Positions 23,991 to 30,719 of a stretch of DNA of 35,194 bases are shown piece after piece (the first letter of the stretch is position 1; each line of letters starts with the position of its first letter). The notes under the pieces were generated by a model. It saw only the letters and a program-made list of their open reading frames with translations. It was not told the DNA's origin and searched no databases. Source of the DNA: Thermoleophilia bacterium (GTDB lineage: Bacteria; Actinomycetota; Thermoleophilia; Gaiellales; SKUG01); contig JAOPYV010000101.1 in assembly GCA_025964435.1 (NCBI GenBank), positions 1 to 35,194 of the forward strand, in the 5' to 3' direction. Made by a program: the position numbers and the translations under genes.

Positions 23991-25088
23991 ATGACCAGAG
24001 CGATCGAGAGTGGTGCCGTGAGCTGCGCATGGCGCGCCCGCGCGCCCGAGCCGGCGCAGATCGCGGAACCTGCGGCGCAGGAGCCTGCGAGCGAAGACGC
24101 GCCCGAGCCGGCAGAACCGGCAGCCTCCGGCCCTGATCCGCAGCCTGCTGCCGACGCGAAGTCGGGTGCCGGTGCAGTCGCCGGACCGGAGAACGCGCCA
24201 GCGACGTATCACGTGAAGTCGGGCGATACGCTGGGCGGGATCGCTCGCGCCCACGGGGTCACGGTCGTGGAGCTGCACGAGCTGAACCGCGACACCGTGC
24301 CGAATCCCGACCTGATCCACCCCGGCCAGCAGCTGCTGCTGCCATCGGGGGATCCGGCGATCGAGCCCGTACCTGCAGCCAAGGCCGAACCGACACCGGC
24401 ACCAGAACCAGCACCAGCGGCTGTTCCGGAGCCGGTGCAGGCTCCCGCGCCGGTGGCCGAGCCTGCTCCAGCCGCTGCGCAGGGCATGATCCTGCCGGTC
24501 GGCGACGGCCCACGCTCCTCCGGTTTCGGGGCGAACGAACCGTTCCGAGGCGGTATCCGACACACCGGCATCGACTTCCCGCGCCCAGCAGGAACGCCCA
24601 TCAAGGCGGCCGCAGGCGGGACGGTCATCCATGCGGGTTGGGAGCAGGGCGGCGGTGGCAACTCCGTCGTGATCGATCACGGCAACGGCGTGTTCAGTCG
24701 CTACGCCCACCAGTCGGCCGTCGGTGTCGCCCCCGGTCAGAAGGTGCGGCAGGGCGAGCCGATCGGCCAGGTCGGCACGACGGGCAACTCCACCGGCAAC
24801 CACCTGCACTTCGAGGTGCTCGAAGGTTCGTGGGTCGATCCACAGAAGTCTGGAGTCGATCCGGGCCCGTACCTGTCAGGCGCCAAGCACGTCAGCGCCG
24901 GGGCGACGCAGCGCGGCACGGGCGCCGGTGACGCCGGTGGGCGGACGCACACGGTCCAGCCTGGTGACACGATGGGGGCGATCGCGACCAGGCTGGGCAT
25001 TCCGCTCCAGCAGCTCATCGATGCGAATCGAGCGACGGTTCCCAACCCGAACGTGATCGTGCCGGGGCAGGTGCTGCAGGTCGGCTAG
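23991..25088 (+). CDS. LysM - M23 peptidase - LysM protein without a visible export signal
   Basis: From ATG 23991 (AGGAG 6 nt upstream) the product has 365 residues. Residues 20-70 are Ala/Glu/Pro-rich. A LysM domain lies at 73-118 (YHVKSGDTLGGIARAHGV...LIHPGQQLLLP) and an A/E/P-rich linker at 120-165. The M23 domain follows with its zinc ligands His191 and Asp195 (HTGIDFP) and the HxH pair His271 and His273, plus His240. A second LysM is at 319-364. Such proteins cut peptidoglycan cross-bridges or activate amidases. The N-terminus (MTRAIESGAVSCAWRARAPEP) has no hydrophobic core, and none appears in the longer upstream frame. Either it leaves the cell by another route, or the true start is missed, or it is released only on lysis. 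It is inverted between pilT and pilB; local wall opening for the pilus is a plausible role. Confidence 0.88.
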   Translation: MTRAIESGAVSCAWRARAPEPAQIAEPAAQEPASEDAPEPAEPAASGPDPQPAADAKSGAGAVAGPENAPATYHVKSGDTLGGIARAHGVTVVELHELNRDTVPNPDLIHPGQQLLLPSGDPAIEPVPAAKAEPTPAPEPAPAAVPEPVQAPAPVAEPAPAAAQGMILPVGDGPRSSGFGANEPFRGGIRHTGIDFPRPAGTPIKAAAGGTVIHAGWEQGGGGNSVVIDHGNGVFSRYAHQSAVGVAPGQKVRQGEPIGQVGTTGNSTGNHLHFEVLEGSWVDPQKSGVDPGPYLSGAKHVSAGATQRGTGAGDAGGRTHTVQPGDTMGAIATRLGIPLQQLIDANRATVPNPNVIVPGQVLQVG

Positions 25089-27640
25089 CTCTGGACGACG
25101 CGCTGGAGCTCTTCCATCGTCGTCTGGCCCATCATGATCTTCCGGACACCGTCGTTCCAGAGCGTGATCATGCCCTGCTCGATGGCGACCTTCTCGATCT
25201 CCTCCGCGCTGGCGTGCGCGATGGCGAGCTTGGCGATCTGCTCGCTCATGAGCATCACTTCGTGGAGTCCCATGCGACCCTTGTAGCCCTTGCCGGCGCA
25301 GCGCTCGCAAGCCTTGGGTCGCCAGAGGTTGAAGGCCTGCTGGTCGAACTCGGCCAGGGCCCAGTCGGGGAACTTCTTCTCGACCAGCTCCTCGCGGGTC
25401 GGGGTGTACTCCTCCTTGCACTTGCACAGGCGACGGGCGAGTCGCTGGGCAAGCACGCCGAGCACGGAAGACGAGACGAGGTAGGGCTCGATGCCCATCT
25501 CGGTGAGGCGGGTGATCGCGCCGGGCGCGGTGTTCGTATGCAGCGTGGAGAGCACGAGGTGGCCCGTGAGCGCGGCTTCGATGCCGATCGAGGCGGTCTC
25601 GTGATCGCGCATCTCGCCGATCATCACGATGTCAGGGTCGCAGCGCAGGATCGACTTGAGCGCCGCGCCGAAGCTGAGCCCGGCCTTGACGTTGACCTGG
25701 ACCTGGTTGATGCCCTTGAGCCGGTACTCGACCGGGTCCTCGACGGTGATGATGTTCTTCTCGACGTCGTTGATCTCGTTGACGGCGCCGTAGAGCGTCG
25801 TCGACTTGCCCGAGCCGGTCGGGCCGGTCACGAGCAGCGCGCCGTACGGCTGCGAGTAGCAGTAGCGGAGCTTCTCGAGCTGCTCCGGCAGGAAGCCGAG
25901 GTCGGACATGTCGAGCATGACGTTCGACTTGTCGAGCACGCGGAGCACGGTCTTCTCGCCGTACACGGTGGGCAGCGACGCGACACGAAGGTCGATCGGC
26001 TTGTCACCGACGCGCAGGCCGACGCGGCCGTCCTGCGGCTTGCGGCGCTCGGAGATGTCGAGGCTCGCCATGATCTTGAGGCGGCTGGTGACGCCGTTCT
26101 TGAGCTTGCCGGGAACCGTGGTCACGTGTTGGAGCACGCCGTCCTTGCGGAAGCGGACGATCATGTCGTCGGCCTGCGGCTCGAAGTGGAGGTCGGACAC
26201 GCCGTTGACGACGGCCTGGGAGATGATCTGGTTCACGAGGTTGACCGCCGGCGCGTCGGCCTCGGAGTTCTTGATGTCCTCGAGCGGGACATGCTCGTCG
26301 TCCCAGTCGTCGGCGTTCGCGGTCGCACCGGCGACGGCGTCGTCGAGCGAGATCATCCGGCTCAGGACGATGTCGATCATCTCGGGCGAGGCGACGACGA
26401 CACGGATGTCGCGGCCGGTCACCAGGCGCAGGTCGTCGAGCGCGAAGACGTTGGTCGGGTCGGCCATCGCGATGAGGAGGCTGCCCCCCTGCTCGCCGAG
26501 CGGCACGACGTCGTAGCGCGTGCAGGTGTCGAACGGAATGAGTGCGAGCGTCGCGTTGTCGATCGACATCTCGCCGAGGTCGACGTACTCGATGCTCAGC
26601 CGGCGCGAGAGCGCCTTGGCGATGTCAGTCGAGGAGACGAGGTTCTCGGAGATGAGGACCTTGCCGAGGCGCTGGCCGGTCTCCTTCTGGATGTTCAGGG
26701 CGTGCTCGAGCTGGCCCTGGTCGATCATGCCCATGTCGATGAGCACTTCGCCGATGCGCAGCTTCTTGCCCTGCAGCTGCATCGTGGTGGTGCCCTTGAG
26801 GCCCATCGAATCGAAGGTGCGCTTGCCGGCGACGACCGGCGCTGCGGCCGGCGTCGTCGTCGGAGCGCCGGATTGTGGGAAGCCGGCGGGTGCGGCGGGC
26901 GTCGACTGCTGCGGCTGTGCGGTGTTGGTGCCGGGCGGCATCGCGACCTGCATCGGCTGCATCGGCGCGGCGGGCTGCGGCGGCATGGCGACGGCCATCG
27001 GCTGCTGCGGTGCGGCGGCGGGAGTGGTAGCGGGCGCACCAAAGGCTGCGGGGGTGGCGAGCGGCGCAGGCGGCGTGAAGGGTGCCTGGGCGACAGGAGC
27101 GGACAGCGGTGCGGGGGCTGTGAACGGCTCCGGTGCTGCGAGCGGAGCAGGAGCTGCGAACGGCTCGGGAGCTGCCGCGGCGGGCGGGAAGGCGGGCGGT
27201 GCCTGCTGTGCGACGGGCGCGGCGGCCGGAGCCGGCGGATTCGCGAAGCCGGTTGCGGGGCCTGCGGCAGTCGGTGCCTGCAGGTGCATGGGCTGCTGGT
27301 GGGCGGGCTGCTGCTGGGCCTGCGGCTGTGCGGGCTGCTGCTGGGCTTGCGGCTGTGCAGGAGCTGCCGTCGGGAAGGCGAGGACAGCGTCGGGCGAGTA
27401 GGGCGTCGTCGGCGCGCCGGGACCGGTCGTCGGCTGGAAGAGTGCGGGCGGTGCGCTGGCGGGCTGCGCGGCAGCGGGCTGCTGCTGGGCCGGAGGCTGC
27501 GGCACGGCCAGTGCGCCGGGGAACGGCGGGGTGACCGGCTGCATCGTCAGCGGCGCAGCATGCTCGGCACCCGGTGCGTACGGGGCGCCGGGTACTGGCG
27601 GCGCGTCGGGCGCCTGCTGATGTCCGTTATGCGACTGCAC
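25085..27640 (-). CDS. pilB: Type IV pilus extension ATPase PilB with a long N-terminal Pro/Ala/Gln-rich region
   Basis: PilB is the hexameric motor for pilus assembly. Residues 1 to about 275 are a low-complexity Pro/Ala/Gln stretch with short repeats (PAQPQAQQQ, APEPFxAPAPL). Then comes a GspE N-domain / MshEN-like module (IGEVLIDMGMIDQGQLEHALNIQ), a domain often able to bind c-di-GMP, and the ATPase: Walker A GPTGSGKS (606-613), TVEDPVEY, Walker B VMIGEMRD (672-679), GHLVLSTLHTNTA, and the zinc tetracysteine CKC (739, 741) and CERC (778, 781). The start is GTG 27640 with AGAGG 9 nt upstream, inside the 3' end of aroE (14-bp overlap). The usual PilB has about 560-570 residues, so the extra length is entirely the N-terminal region. 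Its stop shares CTAG with the opposite gene. Confidence 0.95.
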   Translation of the reverse strand: MQSHNGHQQAPDAPPVPGAPYAPGAEHAAPLTMQPVTPPFPGALAVPQPPAQQQPAAAQPASAPPALFQPTTGPGAPTTPYSPDAVLAFPTAAPAQPQAQQQPAQPQAQQQPAHQQPMHLQAPTAAGPATGFANPPAPAAAPVAQQAPPAFPPAAAAPEPFAAPAPLAAPEPFTAPAPLSAPVAQAPFTPPAPLATPAAFGAPATTPAAAPQQPMAVAMPPQPAAPMQPMQVAMPPGTNTAQPQQSTPAAPAGFPQSGAPTTTPAAAPVVAGKRTFDSMGLKGTTTMQLQGKKLRIGEVLIDMGMIDQGQLEHALNIQKETGQRLGKVLISENLVSSTDIAKALSRRLSIEYVDLGEMSIDNATLALIPFDTCTRYDVVPLGEQGGSLLIAMADPTNVFALDDLRLVTGRDIRVVVASPEMIDIVLSRMISLDDAVAGATANADDWDDEHVPLEDIKNSEADAPAVNLVNQIISQAVVNGVSDLHFEPQADDMIVRFRKDGVLQHVTTVPGKLKNGVTSRLKIMASLDISERRKPQDGRVGLRVGDKPIDLRVASLPTVYGEKTVLRVLDKSNVMLDMSDLGFLPEQLEKLRYCYSQPYGALLVTGPTGSGKSTTLYGAVNEINDVEKNIITVEDPVEYRLKGINQVQVNVKAGLSFGAALKSILRCDPDIVMIGEMRDHETASIGIEAALTGHLVLSTLHTNTAPGAITRLTEMGIEPYLVSSSVLGVLAQRLARRLCKCKEEYTPTREELVEKKFPDWALAEFDQQAFNLWRPKACERCAGKGYKGRMGLHEVMLMSEQIAKLAIAHASAEEIEKVAIEQGMITLWNDGVRKIMMGQTTMEELQRVVQS
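27304..27357 (-). repeat. 27-bp tandem repeat, two copies, in the pilB N-terminal region
   Basis: Two adjacent 27-bp units differ at one position and code for PAQPQAQQQ twice. Related partial units lie nearby (27475 on). The repeat keeps the frame, so slippage would lengthen or shorten the disordered region in steps of nine residues. Confidence 0.7.
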
Positions 27641-28469
27641 GTGTCATGACCTCTATTGGTGCTTCGACCCCGAACCACAGCGTGAAGGCCGCGGCACCCT
27701 GACGAACGAGGAGCTCTCGTCCGTCGATGCCACGAACCGACTGATGTCGGGCCGCTACCATCAATGGCGTTGGCTGCCGGTCCTGCCGGTAGGCAAAATC
27801 GACGACCAACGTGCCCGAGTCCGGCATGGTCAGCGAGCGGGAATCCAGTGAATCCGCCGGTACGCAGCCAATAAGGACGTGGGCCGGTTCGCCTATCGGC
27901 ATCCGTCGGTGAACCTGTAGATCCACTGCAGGCGCGATATTTCGCAAACGATCGACAAGCTCCGAGGCACGCGATTCGGTGCGGTTCCAGACGTCGATCC
28001 GAGCCGCCCCGGCATCGATGCAGGCGAGCGCGGCATCCATCGCCGCGCCACCCGCGCCGAGCAGCACGACGTGGCCGCCGGCGAGCGAGATGTCACGTGC
28101 GGCGATGGCGGCAGCCATGCCGGTACCGTCGGTCGCCTCCGCATGGATCGTGCCATCGGGTGCGACCAGCAGCGTGTTGGCGACGCCGGTCAACTCCACG
28201 CGCGGCGAGCGCGTATGGGCGACCTCAGCGGCGATCGACTTGTAGGGCATCGTCACGTTGCAGCCGCGAAAGCCAAGCCGCGGCAGGGCGCGCAGCGCCT
28301 TGGCGGCGGAGCGCTCGCGGATCGCCAGCGGCACGTAGTACGCATCGAGGCCGAGCTCGGCGAACGCGGCAGCCATCATGCGGGGCGACAGCGAGTTGGC
28401 CACGACATCCGGACGTCCCGCCACGCCGAAGACGGCGGCAGGCGGCTTGGGTGTCGTAGCGTCGGGCAC
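27627..28469 (-). CDS. aroE: Shikimate dehydrogenase
   Basis: Reduces 3-dehydroshikimate to shikimate with NADPH. It has 280 residues. Motifs in order: SLSPRM for shikimate binding (the family has SxSPxxHN, so the HN part is changed), NVTMPYK with the catalytic Lys, TDGTG with the catalytic Asp, the nucleotide loop GAGGAA and NRT for NADP, VDFAYR, and QGAAAFTLWFG. The start is GTG 28469; no Shine-Dalgarno is visible. It is separated from mltG by 517 bp, so it may have its own promoter there. It overlaps pilB by 14 bp and would therefore be cotranscribed with the extension motor. Confidence 0.92.
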   Translation of the reverse strand: MPDATTPKPPAAVFGVAGRPDVVANSLSPRMMAAAFAELGLDAYYVPLAIRERSAAKALRALPRLGFRGCNVTMPYKSIAAEVAHTRSPRVELTGVANTLLVAPDGTIHAEATDGTGMAAAIAARDISLAGGHVVLLGAGGAAMDAALACIDAGAARIDVWNRTESRASELVDRLRNIAPAVDLQVHRRMPIGEPAHVLIGCVPADSLDSRSLTMPDSGTLVVDFAYRQDRQPTPLMVAARHQSVRGIDGRELLVRQGAAAFTLWFGVEAPIEVMTRAVA

Positions 28470-28986
28470 GCGGCCGTATCGGCACGGGCCCGACGCACCT
28501 CAACCCCGGGCGACCCTCCCGCCGCGAGCCATCATGCTCACACCCCAACCCACTCGCCGACCCATCCGGAGACTGCCCGCAACATTCTGTCTGACCGTGC
28601 GCTGAGGACCGAACGCTTCGCGCCGCGGGATGGACGGTCGTTCGCATCGGATGGCGCCGCGTCTGGCACGACCAGGTTGGTGTCATGACCGAGCTCCACG
28701 ACGCCTTCGGGCCGTCGTGAGCTGGCACGCGATCGCTCACCGCCGCGTGGCAGATGTCTGTGCGTTAGCGACATCTACCACGCACTCAGCGCGCACACGC
28801 CAGCTTTCAGCCCGACCGTGCGCTGAGGACGCCATCGATGGCACTCTCAGCGCACACACCCCGGTGTTCGGCCCAACCGGCCTCGGCTGTGACCATGCTG
28901 ACTGGATTGTGTTCAGTCTGATTCCCTGCGAACGCGGGCGCGCAGGTGGGCAAACGCGACGGGAGGCACAAGCCAAATGGCAGGTG
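28470..28986. other. 517-bp non-coding stretch between mltG and aroE
   Basis: No convincing gene is present: the open frames here lack ribosome binding sites and read into neighbours in the wrong strand. It is less GC-rich than its surroundings. It holds a repeated CTCAGCGCAC element (entered separately), an inverted repeat AGATGTC/GACATCT (28752-28776, 11-nt loop), GACTG/CAGTC (28900-28918) and GCGATCGC (28729-28736). It probably contains the aroE-pil promoter and an mltG terminator, but I could not identify either with confidence. Confidence 0.5.
28593..28855. repeat. Repeated GTGCGCTGAG / CTCAGCGCAC elements
   Basis: GACCGTGCGCTGAGGAC occurs exactly twice in direct orientation (28593-28609 and 28814-28830). 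The second copy is matched by an inverted CTCAGCGCAC at 28846-28855, with the palindrome GCCATCGATGGC (28831-28842) centred between the arms. A fourth, imperfect inverted copy (CTCAGCGCGCAC) is at 28785-28796. This may be an intergenic repeat family or a set of regulator sites. Confidence 0.6.
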
Positions 28987-30306
28987 TCAGCCGTCCTGGT
29001 ACGGGTGCGCGAGGAACGCGTCGTAGCTCTCGGTGAAGAAGTGCTCGCCGGAGCCGTCGGGGTTGGCGACGTAGTAGCGGTAGTCGACGTCAGCCGGGTT
29101 GGCGGCGGCCTGGAGTGACTTGAGGCCGGGGTTGGCGATCGGCGTCGGCGGCAGGCCCTGCACCTTGCGCAGGTTGTAGGGGCCTTCCTCGTCGAGCTGG
29201 CTCTGGAGCAGCTCCTTCACCCAGAACTCGTCGCCACCCTTCTTGTAGGCCGCGTACTGGTTCGAGGCGTCGATGCCGAGCGGCTCGCCGATCTTGATCC
29301 GATTCCAGATGACGGCCCCCACGAGCGGGCGCTCCGAGTCGATGCGCGCCTCGCGCTCGATCAGCGAGGCGATGGTGACGACCTCATATGGGGAGAGCTT
29401 GGCGGCGGTGGCGTTGGCCATGCTGACCTGCGCGAAGTTGTCACCGAAGGCGGCGAGCTGCTTGTCGACGAACTGCTGGGCGGTCGCGGCCAGGCGCAGC
29501 TCGTAGGTCGCCGGGAACAGGAAGCCCTCGAGCGGCGACTTGGCGGGTGCCTTGTACTGGGGCGGCACCGGTGTCGCCTTCACGGCGGCGAGGTACTGGG
29601 CGCCGGTGAACACGGGCTGCGGCGTGAGGCCCTGCTGGAGCCGCTCGTCGCGCATCTTCTCGATGAGGGCTGCCGTCTCCTCGATACGCGTGCCCTCGGG
29701 CAGCGTCAGGTTGAAGGTCGGCGCCGCGGCGGGGCCCTTCTCCAGGACGCGCACGACGGTGTCGTACGAAGAGCCCGTCTTCATCGTGTAGGTGCCCGAT
29801 CGGAAGTCGGCGCCGTCGCCGTTCAGCCGCAGGCGTGCGCGGAACATCGATTCGTTGCTGACGACGCCGGTCTCGGCGAGCACGTCGGCGACCTCACCGG
29901 CGCTGGCGCCGTTGGGGATGACGACCTTGACGGCCTTGCCGGCAGCGATGTCGGAGCCGGAGGTGAAGGTCGTCCAGGCGAACCAGGCGCCGCCGGCCAT
30001 GGCGGCAAGGATGGCGAGGAAGATGACGAAGCCGATGAAGCGACGCACGATGCCGCGCTTCGGCGGCTTCGAGGGTGCGACGCCGAAGCCTGCCGGCTGC
30101 GCGACGTCGCGGCGGCGGCTCCCGATCGGTCGGTGCTCGGAAGTCGTGGGCTCTCCGTGTGCAGGATTCGTCATAGCCCGCGCATCATACGCGCCGGAGC
30201 CGATCGAGCCATGATCGCGAGCCTTCGTAGCGACCCCCATATCGGCAAAGCTGGAGCCGAATTCGAGTGCCTCGGGGCGATCTTCCTCACGTCCGAACAG
30301 CTTCAT
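28987..30306 (-). CDS. mltG: Endolytic peptidoglycan transglycosylase MltG
   Basis: MltG (YceG) is a membrane enzyme that cuts nascent glycan strands and ends their growth. The product has 439 residues from ATG 30306, which overlaps the ruvX stop (ATGA). Residues 1-85 are a charged cytoplasmic part, longer than in many homologues; the single membrane segment is at about 89-111. A LysM-like part follows (KAVKVVIPNGASAGEVADVLAETGVV), then LEGFLFPATYEL (259-270) and the catalytic region ASLIEREARIDSERP with the active Glu at 317. QGLPPTPIANPG near the end is also a family marker. The alaS-ruvX-mltG order is conserved in many bacteria. Confidence 0.93.
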   Translation of the reverse strand: MKLFGREEDRPEALEFGSSFADMGVATKARDHGSIGSGAYDARAMTNPAHGEPTTSEHRPIGSRRRDVAQPAGFGVAPSKPPKRGIVRRFIGFVIFLAILAAMAGGAWFAWTTFTSGSDIAAGKAVKVVIPNGASAGEVADVLAETGVVSNESMFRARLRLNGDGADFRSGTYTMKTGSSYDTVVRVLEKGPAAAPTFNLTLPEGTRIEETAALIEKMRDERLQQGLTPQPVFTGAQYLAAVKATPVPPQYKAPAKSPLEGFLFPATYELRLAATAQQFVDKQLAAFGDNFAQVSMANATAAKLSPYEVVTIASLIEREARIDSERPLVGAVIWNRIKIGEPLGIDASNQYAAYKKGGDEFWVKELLQSQLDEEGPYNLRKVQGLPPTPIANPGLKSLQAAANPADVDYRYYVANPDGSGEHFFTESYDAFLAHPYQDG

Positions 30307-30719
30307 CGGTTCTGCGCCTCCATCCACGATTCCAGAAGGTGACTGGCTGCCAGCGAGTCGCGTGAAGCGGTCGTGCCGGTAGCTGCCACCGTGTGATCGG
30401 CCAAGCGTGACGTGAAGCGCTCGTCGTGGAGCTCCACCGGGACATCGACGTGCTGCGCAAGGCGCGCGGCGAACGATCGACATCGAGCGGTCTGGACGGT
30501 TTCACTGCCGTCCAGGCCGATGGGGAGTCCCACAATGATGCGCGTCACCTCGTGCGTGGCGACCAGCGAGACGATCGTATCGATGCCTTCGGACGTGTTC
30601 GCCTTGAGCACCGGCGCGTGTGGCTGCGCGATCGTGCCCGACAGGTCGGTCATCGCCACGCCGGTGCGTGCCTTGCCGAAGTCGAGCGCGAGCAGTCGCC
30701 CGTCCGTACCCATCGCCAT
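30303..30719 (-). CDS. ruvX: YqgF/RuvX family nuclease-fold protein
   Basis: RuvX (YqgF) is an RNase H-fold protein, linked to 16S rRNA 5' end processing and proposed as a Holliday-junction resolvase. The product has 138 residues. It carries ALDFGKARTGVA near the start, GLPIGLDGS in the middle and LHDERFTSRLAD near the end, which hold the family's acidic active-site residues. Possible starts are GTG 30722, ATG 30719 and ATG 30713. ATG 30719 shares one base with the alaS stop (TGATG) and is my choice; all three give the same domain. It is coupled on both sides by overlap. Confidence 0.9.
   Translation of the reverse strand: MAMGTDGRLLALDFGKARTGVAMTDLSGTIAQPHAPVLKANTSEGIDTIVSLVATHEVTRIIVGLPIGLDGSETVQTARCRSFAARLAQHVDVPVELHDERFTSRLADHTVAATGTTASRDSLAASHLLESWMEAQNR

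Noticed and set aside
24536-24553. GAACGAACCGTTCC as a second LexA box
   Set aside because: The half sites are spaced by 5 instead of 4 nt and it lies inside the M23 gene.
27304-27357. 27-bp repeats as a CRISPR array
   Set aside because: The units are directly adjacent without spacers and code for an in-frame protein repeat.
25214-27649. 811-residue plus-strand open frame opposite pilB
   Set aside because: Antisense shadow of a high-GC coding region; Gly/Arg/Cys-rich end is the complement of the Pro/Ala/Gln codons.
28630-29118. 162-residue plus-strand frame in the mltG-aroE gap
   Set aside because: No ribosome binding site, no recognisable domain, and its second half is antisense to mltG.
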